A DNA stretch of 10,667 nt, from NCBI GenBank assembly GCA_029940345.1, contig JAOZRC010000126.1, forward strand, positions 1 through 10,667. Direction: 5' to 3'. The notes under the pieces are model-generated. The model was not told the origin of the DNA, ran no database searches, and worked only from the letters and a program-made list of their open reading frames with translations. A program made the translations under genes and the position numbers. This stretch comes from Desulfobacterales bacterium. GTDB taxonomy: Bacteria > Desulfobacterota > Desulfobacteria > Desulfobacterales > JAUCGF01. Positions 1-5,961 of the stretch are shown here, piece by piece; position 1 is the stretch's first letter; the number at the start of each line of letters is the position of its first letter.

Positions 1-86
1 TAAAAAAGGCATTCTTTGGCATCCTTCCAAACGAAATCATACCGTTTTATTCAAAACAATATATTTGGAAGATCCTTTTTCAGGCC
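1..86. other. Downstream flank of mazF with weak inverted and direct repeats
   Basis: No gene is visible in this 86-base flank. It contains an 8-bp inverted repeat, CTTCCAAA at 24-31 against TTTGGAAG at 64-71, separated by 32 bases. There is also a near tandem repeat of GGCATTCTTT and GGCATCCTTC at 9-28. The decamer GGCATCCTTC at 19-28 recurs at 7883-7892, at the left end of a long inverted repeat, so this may be a worn or cut-off member of the same repeat family. On the minus strand the sequence ends in a run of Ts at the window edge, but no compact stem precedes it. It is therefore not a convincing terminator for mazF. Confidence 0.3.
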
Positions 87-422
87 TTAAAACAAAATCG
101 GTTCTATATGCATTAAAACTTCCTTGAGCAGCACATCAGGACATTTGCTAAGGAAAACCGCTTTTCGCGCCCTATAATCAAGAGACCTTAAACGATCTGC
201 CATTATCACACCCTTCACCTTCCCAGGTTTATCAATCGGAACATAAAACGGATTTTTGCGTTCAGTGGTGCTTATGGGACAAACAAAAACAACCCCCATC
301 TTCCTGTTAAATGAAGTGTGGCTTACGACTAAAGCAGGTCGGCTCCCCATTTGTTCATGCCCGGCTTGCGGATCGAAATCAAGTTGAATAAAATCACTGC
401 GTTTGGGGATATAGTTTACCAA
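87..422 (-). CDS. mazF: MazF/PemK-family mRNA interferase toxin
   Basis: Predicted 111-residue ribosome-independent endoribonuclease toxin of the MazF/PemK/ChpB family, which cleaves mRNA at short motifs and is neutralised by the MazE-type antitoxin encoded just upstream. The N-terminus (IPKRSDFIQLDFDP, residues 5-18) and the GHEQMGSRPALVVS stretch (21-34) match the beta-barrel core of E. coli MazF. They retain the conserved Glu23 and Arg28. CPISTTE (48-54) and ADRLRSLDYRARKA (75-88) match the remaining conserved blocks. The length equals that of E. coli MazF (111). The start codon is TTG; it is supported by a GAAGGAG ribosome-binding site at 430-436, seven bases upstream, and by the MV-x-YIP beginning usual in the family. 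The gene overlaps the end of mazE by 7 bases, implying translational coupling. It appears intact. Cleavage specificity cannot be read from the sequence. Confidence 0.92.
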   Translation of the reverse strand: MVNYIPKRSDFIQLDFDPQAGHEQMGSRPALVVSHTSFNRKMGVVFVCPISTTERKNPFYVPIDKPGKVKGVIMADRLRSLDYRARKAVFLSKCPDVLLKEVLMHIEPILF

Positions 423-667
423 ACTTCTTCTCCTTCAGGTTTGCCCCATGATATTTCTTCGCCAGGTTCTTCCACTTTGGCTAGCAATTCTTTAAGTGTA
501 TACTTCTCGACAGGACGCACTGGTTTCAGAATCAATTTTCCATCCTCAACAGCACAACTTATCTTGTCTTTTGGCTTCAATTGGAAAACCTCTGAAATAT
601 ACTTAGGGAACCTTATTCCAAGAGAATTTCCCCATTTCCCAATTTGCAACTCAATATCGTTTTGCAT
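416..667 (-). CDS. mazE: MazE-family antitoxin, AbrB/SpoVT-type DNA-binding
   Basis: Predicted 83-residue antitoxin that binds and inhibits the MazF toxin encoded directly downstream and, as a complex, represses its own promoter. An AbrB/SpoVT swapped-hairpin DNA-binding region lies at about residues 4-50, with the typical IGKWGNSLGIRFPK block at 8-21. The acidic tail, with EISWGKPEGEEVW at 71-83, resembles the MazF-wrapping C-terminus of MazE/PemI proteins. The start chosen is the ATG at 667, because a perfect AGGAGG (675-680) sits seven bases upstream. An ATG at 673 is only one base from that site, and the open frame reaching 709 would run into the operator. The stop overlaps the toxin start by 7 bases. 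Regulation: see the promoter and palindrome entries. Confidence 0.9.
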   Translation of the reverse strand: MQNDIELQIGKWGNSLGIRFPKYISEVFQLKPKDKISCAVEDGKLILKPVRPVEKYTLKELLAKVEEPGEEISWGKPEGEEVW

Positions 668-689
668 ATCCATACCTCCTGAATTTGAT

Positions 690-706
690 GATATACAATG
701 TATATC
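690..706. promoter_or_regulatory. Perfect 17-bp palindrome, probable MazE/MazEF operator
   Basis: GATATACA (690-697) and TGTATATC (699-706) are exact inverted repeats around one central A. The palindrome covers the -10 element and the likely transcription start of mazEF. That is the expected place for autorepression by an AbrB-type antitoxin. Binding is inferred from position and family behaviour, not shown. Confidence 0.65.
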
Positions 707-725
707 CAAAAGGGTATAATGTCAA
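697..725 (-). promoter_or_regulatory. mazEF promoter
   Basis: Minus-strand sigma70-type promoter: a perfect TTGACA -35 at 720-725, a 17-base spacer, and TACATT (4 of 6 consensus) as -10 at 697-702. Transcription would start near 690, leaving a leader of about 23 bases with the AGGAGG site. The -10 lies wholly inside the palindrome at 690-706. Confidence 0.65.
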
Positions 726-1015
726 AACAAAATGTGGTAGATGTTTAAGAATCCGGTTGCCATTTACCGAATTTTCATGTTAAAAATGACAACGTGATTA
801 AGCGAGGCAATAAAACGTTATATCTTTTAATACCAGGCATGGTCATAATAGGTGATTCTAAAATGGGCTTTTTAAGGTTTTGTATTTTTTTTACAAATGG
901 CTGGTGACTGGTTTCAGGACATTTTGGCGCAAACCTGACACCCGACACCTGAAACCGACACCATTAAAATCAAAAATTATGGCATTTGTAAGCATAGCAT
1001 CAAAGGAGGTGTTCC
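726..1015. other. Intergenic region between mazEF promoter and MCE gene
   Basis: No credible gene is seen in this divergent spacer. It holds a weak hairpin, TTTGTA/TACAAA (879-884 and 892-897) around seven Ts. It also holds the heptamer-repeat and inverted-repeat tract described separately (910-962), and the strong AAAGGAGGTG ribosome-binding site just before the MCE gene start. I could not pick out a convincing -35/-10 pair for the MCE gene. Confidence 0.4.
910..962. repeat. Heptamer tandem tract with an inverted copy
   Basis: Positions 934-962 read as degenerate 7-base units: CCTGACA, CCCGACA, CCTGAAA, then CCGACA and CC. GGTTTCAGG at 910-918 is an exact inverted copy of CCTGAAACC at 948-956, so the tract can form a 9-bp stem with a 29-base loop. 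The 12-mer GACACCTGAAAC (944-955) occurs again at 4397-4408 in another intergenic region, overlapping a candidate promoter. This suggests a dispersed intergenic repeat type. Confidence 0.5.
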
Positions 1016-1699
1016 ATGTTAAAGAAATCTATCATTTTGATCAGTTTGTTGATCCTGGTCGGTGGGTGTTGGGAAACCGGGCTTAACCTGAACATTCGTT
1101 TTGACCAGGCACAGGGCATTGAAGTCAAGGATCGGGTTATTTTTGAAGGCAATCATATCGGTAGCGTCACCAAAGTGAATTATGCTGATTCCGGTGATTA
1201 TATTGTCAGTGTCACCATCCAGCCGAATTTTTCCAATACAGCGACCGAGGATTCCCAGTTTTTTATCATTGATGATCCGCAAAATGCGCAGCATAAAGCC
1301 ATTGAAGTGCTGCTGACTGCAAAAGGCGGAATGTTATTGGCCGATGGCGCTACGGTCACCGGTTCTGTCAAGCCATCAGCCGCAACGGAATTGTTCAATC
1401 AACTTGCCAGCGGCTGGAGCATTGGTATGAAACTGTTCGGCGACCAATTAGGTGATTGGCAAAAACAATTTGATTCCTTTTCCAAAGAGTTGGAAAAAAT
1501 TCCTGACAGTGAAGCCTACAAGCAGCTTGAAGCCGAATTCGACCGTCTGGTTGAGAAGATGAAACATTCTGGCGATGAAGTTCGGGAGACGATTCAAAAG
1601 GATATTTTGCCGCGGTTGGAAGAGGAGATGGAAAAGATGAAAAAGCGATTGGAACAAGCGCAACCCAAGGAAAAAACGGCACCGAAAACCGAAACCTGA
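1016..1699 (+). CDS. MCE-domain (MlaD-like) lipoprotein
   Basis: Predicted 227-residue periplasmic lipoprotein with one MCE domain, the module used by MlaD, PqiB and Mce proteins to bind or channel lipids between membranes. Residues 1-17 form a basic, hydrophobic signal peptide ending in a lipobox (VGG before Cys18). The +2 residue is Trp rather than Asp, which in enterobacteria would not signal inner-membrane retention. The MCE domain spans about 23-119; LNIRFDQAQGIEVKDRV (24-40) and GNHIGSVTKV (45-54) match its usual start. Residues 145-215 are charged and heptad-like, probably a coiled coil, and the tail is rich in Lys, Pro and Thr. The start is supported by AAAGGAGGTG five bases upstream. 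Usual MCE proteins are anchored by a transmembrane helix and sit with MlaE/MlaF-type genes. None is present here, so this is an orphan of uncertain partner. It converges on the reductase gene. Confidence 0.82.
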   Translation: MLKKSIILISLLILVGGCWETGLNLNIRFDQAQGIEVKDRVIFEGNHIGSVTKVNYADSGDYIVSVTIQPNFSNTATEDSQFFIIDDPQNAQHKAIEVLLTAKGGMLLADGATVTGSVKPSAATELFNQLASGWSIGMKLFGDQLGDWQKQFDSFSKELEKIPDSEAYKQLEAEFDRLVEKMKHSGDEVRETIQKDILPRLEEEMEKMKKRLEQAQPKEKTAPKTET

Positions 1700-2026
1700 T
1701 TGCAGGCGCATTCAACCGTTGGGGCAGAGTTGCCAGCTCATCAGAAATCATGCAAAACTGCATAGAAAGGAAAACGAACGCCGGACCCAGAAACATTAAT
1801 ACCTCCTGTACGAGATAAGAAATTTTGCTCGGATTGGGTATAATTCAATGAGAAATTAAATTTGTTTAAGGACCCTTTTAATATGTTAGTTCCCAGATAT
1901 TAATAAAGAGGAGTGCAAGCTTCAGCTTGCGTCACGGGCAACGCAAACTGAAGTCAGCACTCCAAATGGGGAAGTTATTTAATTCGCATTCCTAACTCAA
2001 TAGGAACTGTATGGACGATCCGGAAT
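1700..2026. other. Convergent intergenic region between MCE and reductase genes
   Basis: No convincing gene is seen. The main content is the 54-bp stem-loop at 1910-1963. A smaller hairpin, TTCCTA/TAGGAA (1989-1994 and 2001-2006), lies nearer the reductase stop and could contribute to termination of that minus-strand gene, although no clear T-run follows it. On the minus strand an AGGAGG at 1802-1807 sits five bases before an ATG at 1796 that opens a 133-codon frame running antisense into the MCE gene. The product has no recognisable features. Confidence 0.4.
1910..1963. repeat. 54-bp imperfect stem-loop, REP-like or bidirectional terminator
   Basis: Arms pair as GGAGTGC (1910-1916) with GCACTCC (1957-1963), CTTCAG (1920-1925) with CTGAAG (1948-1953), and TTGCGT (1927-1932) with ACGCAA (1941-1946). 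They are separated by a 3x3 internal mismatch and one single mismatch, with an 8-base loop. The left arm can instead fold on itself as GCAAGC-TTCA-GCTTGC (1915-1930). It lies between two convergent genes, a usual place for REP-type palindromes or bidirectional terminators. No strong T-tract follows on either side, so a REP-like element is the better guess. Confidence 0.6.
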
Positions 2027-4096
2027 TTAAGCCCTTTCAGACACATCCGCTTTGGCCTGGCGCGCCAGTTCCGCCACGCGTTCAATATCTTCATCAGAAA
2101 ACACCCCGTTCACACCGGAAATGGCGGCCAGTTTCATACCGTGCTTGAGCCCCAATTGGTAGATTTCACGCACTTTTTCCCACTGGATATTACGACCCAC
2201 GGTAAACGTTTCAAAACGTCCTTCCAGTGCCAGCACAATGGTTTCAGCTAGACAGGCATAGGCAACTTTGGGCGGCAGGCCAATATTTTTCATCTCCGGG
2301 TTTCCCGGAAGCTCGATTTCACCGGATTCGATGACCAGCACATCGGGGCGTTTGGCCACATCTTCAGGCGAAAGATCCAACGGTCGCGCCACATCGGTAA
2401 TCACGCAACCGGGTTTTACTTTCATAATGTCCAACACTTTTTTACCCGCCCCCGAAGTCGCGGTGACAATCACATCCATATCCGCCAGGTTTTTGTCCGC
2501 GCGGGTGGAGATATGAAGCTTCACATCCGGCGTTTCTTCGGAGATTGACTCTTTGAGGGCCAACAGTTTGGCCATATTGCGGCCTATCAGATGAACTTCC
2601 GTAAAGGCTTTGGCCAGCAGACGGCTGCACACGGACCCAATCGCGCCGGTGGCGCCCAGCACCATTGTTTTTCCCAGAATTTTATGACCGTGCTCAATTT
2701 TAATCATTCCGATACGGCGGACCGCATCGGCAGCGGCCCAGAGCGCAGCGGAAGCGCTGTAGCTGTTCCCGGTTGTAATCGGAATATCGGAAAGTTTGGC
2801 GACGGTGACGCCGGCATCACCCACGACTTTGGTAAAAGCGCCCAATCCCATAATTTGGGCACCCATACGTTTGGCCATACGTGCGGCTTGAAGCAGTCGT
2901 TTGTAGGTAAATTCGGCGTCATGCGCCAGCATCTGTTTGGGCGTTCCGCCAACCGTGATCAGCCACCCTTCGGCTTCCACGCCGGTGGGAGATTTAATGC
3001 CCGTGACTTTGGAATAGACCCAGGGCGGGGCGTAAGCCACCAATTTCTCCACAGTGTCTAAAAAGGCCGGGGGAGTGAATGCCGCCAGGTAATCAATGGT
3101 TTTATCTTTTTTTAATTGCGCCTGGGAAAGCGGGTGGATGACAAAGGCAAAGCGATTGATGCACTTGGCCTTTCCGGAAGGGTACACCACGCGGGGGTCC
3201 ATCTTTTGTTCACTGATCACTTCCAATAAATCATCATCCGTCACCTGTTCTTTCTTTTTGTCCAATGCAGCGACAATGATGGCTTCAAGAACGGACAATC
3301 CCACAACGCGCTCAAATAATTTGGGCGTTGCATCAATGATAACATCAACGCCTCTTTCCTTTAAAAAAGTGACCCGGTCATCATAAGCGGTCACTGTAAT
3401 CACGGTTTTCCCGCCCAACTCTTCAATCGAACAATTTTCAAGCTGTTTATAGAAATCGTAATAAGGAACAACAATAACAGTCGCCTTTTGGATCGCTTTG
3501 CGCATAATATAATCGTTCCACGAACGGATAGGCGTTACGGAAGATGACAGCCGTTTACTGGGAATCCATTTAAGCACTTCATGGATACCGGTGGCATACC
3601 GATCCAGGTCCGCAAGGGAATTTAAAAATTTGGAAATCCCATTTTCCAACACGGGGTCTGCAAATGTCAGATTATCGGTGAATTCGGACATCACTTTGGC
3701 AATTCGGTAATTCACCAGGCCGGAAAGGAACAACACCCGGGCGTTATTAAAATAATTGCCGAATTTAAATTGAATATGGCGCAGTGACCATTCAAACGCC
3801 ACATTACGCAATGCATCACCCGTTGTAACAGGCGTCTGAATTTTGGAAGTTAATATCTCCATGTTGCGCGCATGCTTGGCTTTAAGCCATTTCGGTCCGA
3901 CGGCATTGGGAAATTTGACGCCGCTCAGTCCGATTACATCCGCTTTGCCATCCCATTCCAGCATTTTTTCGGCAGCGCGGTCTATATTACCGTCAACCCC
4001 GATGCGTTTGATATGAAAATCCGAACCTAAAAACTCAGTTTCAAATTCGTAGTTGTCATTATGCGGACCCAGGCTGATGTTTATAATTTTTTTCAT
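2027..4096 (-). CDS. Acyl-ACP reductase (AAR)-like dehydrogenase with large N-terminal domain
   Basis: Predicted 689-residue cytosolic NAD(P)H-dependent reductase. Residues about 316-665 align by eye with the whole of cyanobacterial long-chain acyl-ACP reductase, which reduces fatty acyl-ACP to fatty aldehyde. The matching blocks are FAFVIHPLS (317-324 region; AAR begins FGLIGHLTS), GLGAFTKVVG (417-426), TTGNSYSASA (441-450), the Rossmann motif GATGAIGSV (481-489), AYACLAE (612-618) holding Cys615 at the position of the acyl-accepting Cys of AAR, and VGRNIQWEKV (633-642). Residues 1-315 are extra. ISLG (7-10) and the GSDFHIKRIGVDGNIDRA stretch (24-41) resemble, from memory, proteins annotated as quinate 5-dehydrogenase in Firmicutes; that name is unproven. 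AAR itself is about 341 residues. The ATG overlaps the ferredoxin stop (ATGA) and has GGAGG six bases upstream. Substrate is inferred; an aromatic or CoA-thioester substrate remains possible. Confidence 0.75.
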   Translation of the reverse strand: MKKIINISLGPHNDNYEFETEFLGSDFHIKRIGVDGNIDRAAEKMLEWDGKADVIGLSGVKFPNAVGPKWLKAKHARNMEILTSKIQTPVTTGDALRNVAFEWSLRHIQFKFGNYFNNARVLFLSGLVNYRIAKVMSEFTDNLTFADPVLENGISKFLNSLADLDRYATGIHEVLKWIPSKRLSSSVTPIRSWNDYIMRKAIQKATVIVVPYYDFYKQLENCSIEELGGKTVITVTAYDDRVTFLKERGVDVIIDATPKLFERVVGLSVLEAIIVAALDKKKEQVTDDDLLEVISEQKMDPRVVYPSGKAKCINRFAFVIHPLSQAQLKKDKTIDYLAAFTPPAFLDTVEKLVAYAPPWVYSKVTGIKSPTGVEAEGWLITVGGTPKQMLAHDAEFTYKRLLQAARMAKRMGAQIMGLGAFTKVVGDAGVTVAKLSDIPITTGNSYSASAALWAAADAVRRIGMIKIEHGHKILGKTMVLGATGAIGSVCSRLLAKAFTEVHLIGRNMAKLLALKESISEETPDVKLHISTRADKNLADMDVIVTATSGAGKKVLDIMKVKPGCVITDVARPLDLSPEDVAKRPDVLVIESGEIELPGNPEMKNIGLPPKVAYACLAETIVLALEGRFETFTVGRNIQWEKVREIYQLGLKHGMKLAAISGVNGVFSDEDIERVAELARQAKADVSERA

Positions 4097-4347
4097 TTTT
4101 CCCCTCCGGTAAAGCGGTTATGGCTGTCTGTTGTGATAGCGTCGGCCGGACAGATATTTACCGCTTCCATACACAAAGCGTGTTCTTGGGCGTTATCCGG
4201 CTGTTTAATCACATAGCAATACCCATATTCAACAGTTTCATCCGCATTGGCGGCAAAATTGGTCGGTGCGATAGCGACGCAAAGGTCGCAACCGATACAT
4301 TTATCGGTAACCGAATATGGGCCTTTGATATTTTCGATGAAGATCAT
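4093..4347 (-). CDS. Single-cluster [4Fe-4S] ferredoxin
   Basis: Predicted 84-residue electron carrier. Cys17, Cys20 and Cys23 (CIGCDLC) plus the distant Cys66 followed by Pro67 are the four ligands of one [4Fe-4S] cluster. The position that would donate a fourth local cysteine for a second cluster is Ala27 (CVAIAP). This is the arrangement of mono-cluster ferredoxins such as Desulfovibrio-type Fd I, and GYCYVIKQP (42-50) also matches that group. Cys44 and Cys59 are additional and could form a disulfide or be incidental. The stop codon overlaps the start of the reductase gene by 4 bases, so the two are co-translated and the ferredoxin is a probable electron partner, or regulator, of the AAR-like protein. 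No Shine-Dalgarno sequence is visible before the ATG, and a candidate -10 at 4362-4367 would give a nearly leaderless transcript. Confidence 0.88.
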   Translation of the reverse strand: MIFIENIKGPYSVTDKCIGCDLCVAIAPTNFAANADETVEYGYCYVIKQPDNAQEHALCMEAVNICPADAITTDSHNRFTGGEK

Positions 4348-4357
4348 AATGAACGTC

Positions 4358-4385
4358 GAACACTATAAACACGATATCAGTGTTC
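4358..4385. promoter_or_regulatory. Inverted-repeat operator candidate upstream of ferredoxin
   Basis: GAACACT (4358-4364) and AGTGTTC (4379-4385) are exact 7-bp inverted repeats whose centres are 21 bases apart, two helical turns. A third, inner half-site AACAC at 4368-4372 pairs with GTGTT at 4380-4384. On the minus strand a TATAGT (4362-4367) that could be the ferredoxin -10 falls within it, but a good -35 is lacking. The geometry suits a dimeric repressor (for example TetR or GntR type); the regulator is not in the window. Confidence 0.45.
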
Positions 4386-4394
4386 AGCAGCGCC

Positions 4395-4422
4395 TTGACA
4401 CCTGAAACAATGTTTGTTTAAT
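4395..4422 (+). promoter_or_regulatory. Promoter for polysaccharide gene cluster
   Basis: A perfect TTGACA -35 (4395-4400), a 16-base spacer, and TTTAAT (5 of 6 consensus) as -10 (4417-4422). Transcription would begin near 4429, about 75 bases before the ATG of the Wzy/WaaL-like gene. The -35 overlaps the dispersed 12-mer GACACCTGAAAC. Confidence 0.55.
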
Positions 4423-4503
4423 ATTGATACAAAAGCAAATGTTTGATAATAGCATGTACAAAATACTTTTTAAAGAAGAATTAACCCTTTCGATGAATTG
4501 CGA

Positions 4504-5961
4504 ATGCGAATCACTTCAAACCAAAACATAACCGTAATTATCGGTTTCACGGCCTTGCTGTTTGGATATGTCCTTGCCCTTTTATTGCACAACCATGCAA
4601 TGCTCATCACCGTTCTGATGGCGGGTATGCCGCTTCTATTGCTTACGCCTTTTAGCACAACCCGACGAATCGCATTGATATTGTTAATCACATTGGTGCC
4701 TTTAACCGGTATACTCAAACCGCTGACAGGTATTCGCTATGCGCCGATCACCTTTGATATCGGTATTTTAATCGCATGTGTTTTCGATTTGATTGATCGT
4801 ATTTTGCAGCGTAATCTGCGATTTGACATTTTAGATTATCTAATGGGGGCATTTTTTGTATTGGCTTTACTGCAGATATTTAATCCCAATGTGCCTGGTT
4901 TAAGAGCGGGGATTGAAGGCTTCCGCAAATTTGCATTTATGAGTGTTGCTTTTTATGCGGGTCGTCACATCTTAAGTTTCCACGATCTGAAACTTTTCCA
5001 AAAACTGATTTTACCGATTTCATCATGTATCGCTTTTTATGGTCTCAAACAATTTTTTTACATGTCCGAATTTGATTACAAAGTCTTGGAATTGTCTACC
5101 GGCAGTCCGACAACCTATCTTTTGGGTGGCTGGATTCGACCGTTTTCAATATTGCCGGGACCATTTCATCTGGGATTATATTTATTAATAACGATTATTT
5201 TTATCATAGGATATTTGCTTAATGGAAAAAAGCAACTTCCTGTATGGGTTTTAATGCTCCTGGTGTTAAGCATCCAGTTAGCGAGTTTATTCGTTACGCG
5301 AACAAAAGGCAATTGGGTCGCATTGCTCATTGGGCTGACGGTGCTTATTGTATTTCAACAGCGTGGCTCAAGGGTCTGGCAGATATTGAGCATCGTGACG
5401 TTTATTGGGATAATAATCAGTGGTCTTCATTGGGTAATGCCGTCCATAACCGTATCTGAAATATTTTTCAAAAGCGTATCTGCCGTTGCCAATCCGATTG
5501 AAGCGCCTACATTGCAACTTCGACTTGACCTATGGAAATATAGTATTTTTCCGGCGCTCAAACTTCATCCTCTTTTAGGGTATGGCACCAGTAGTGCCGG
5601 TGAAGGTTTGGCACATCTTTACAGGGGATTGTCCTCGTCATATTTTTATAGCCATAATCTGTACTTCAAAGTATGCCTTGAATTAGGTCTTATTGGCTTT
5701 TTCCTCTTTTTAACTGTTATCGGAATGAGTATTTATAAAGGAAGCGGAGAGGTAATTCAGGCCAACGACCTTTCAGAAGAGTACTCTGGTTTCGGGATAA
5801 TCAGCATAGCTGTGATTTGGGCGTTTTTAACTGCCGGCTTGGTATCGCCGGTTTTAGATGCCGCTCCGATAAACTATTATTTCTGGTTGCTGCTTGGTTT
5901 TCTATCAAAGTTGCATCAGACCGAGAGATACGATGAAACTGGTGACGATTCCCTTTCATGA
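4504..5961 (+). CDS. O-antigen ligase/polymerase (WaaL/Wzy-like) membrane protein
   Basis: Predicted 485-residue polytopic inner-membrane protein with about a dozen hydrophobic segments, of the Wzy_C (O-antigen ligase/polymerase) superfamily. These enzymes join or polymerise undecaprenyl-linked glycans on the periplasmic side. Hallmarks are the conserved basic segment TRTKGNW (about residues 265-271) at the start of a membrane helix, HPLLGYG (355-361) in the large periplasmic loop, and SHNLYFKVCLELGLIGFF (383-400), the typical SHN..E.G motif leading into the next helix. Sequence alone does not separate ligase from polymerase or exopolysaccharide functions. The start is uncertain: ATG at 4504 is preferred over an in-frame TTG at 4498, and neither has a clear ribosome-binding site. 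The 3' end overlaps the glycosyltransferase start by 29 bases, indicating an operon. No other assembly genes (flippase, initiating transferase) are visible. Confidence 0.85.
   Translation: MRITSNQNITVIIGFTALLFGYVLALLLHNHAMLITVLMAGMPLLLLTPFSTTRRIALILLITLVPLTGILKPLTGIRYAPITFDIGILIACVFDLIDRILQRNLRFDILDYLMGAFFVLALLQIFNPNVPGLRAGIEGFRKFAFMSVAFYAGRHILSFHDLKLFQKLILPISSCIAFYGLKQFFYMSEFDYKVLELSTGSPTTYLLGGWIRPFSILPGPFHLGLYLLITIIFIIGYLLNGKKQLPVWVLMLLVLSIQLASLFVTRTKGNWVALLIGLTVLIVFQQRGSRVWQILSIVTFIGIIISGLHWVMPSITVSEIFFKSVSAVANPIEAPTLQLRLDLWKYSIFPALKLHPLLGYGTSSAGEGLAHLYRGLSSSYFYSHNLYFKVCLELGLIGFFLFLTVIGMSIYKGSGEVIQANDLSEEYSGFGIISIAVIWAFLTAGLVSPVLDAAPINYYFWLLLGFLSKLHQTERYDETGDDSLS

Noticed and set aside
351..719. 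Plus-strand open frame of 122 codons across mazE/mazF
   Set aside because: It is antisense to two clearly recognised genes and its translation shows no family features.
880..1086. Plus-strand frame of 68 codons before the MCE gene
   Set aside because: It crosses the repeat tract and overlaps the MCE gene start in another frame, with no ribosome-binding site.
1839..1844. TATAAT on the plus strand as a promoter
   Set aside because: There is no acceptable -35 at 16-18 bases and no plus-strand gene follows.
2591..3061. Plus-strand frame of 156 codons inside the AAR-like gene
   Set aside because: It is a long antisense shadow of a well-supported coding region, with Gly/His-rich composition typical of reading the opposite strand.
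4493..4531. Twelve-codon frame (ATG at 4493) before the WaaL/Wzy-like gene, possible leader peptide
   Set aside because: It has no good ribosome-binding site and no attenuator structure after it; it overlaps the gene start by chance.
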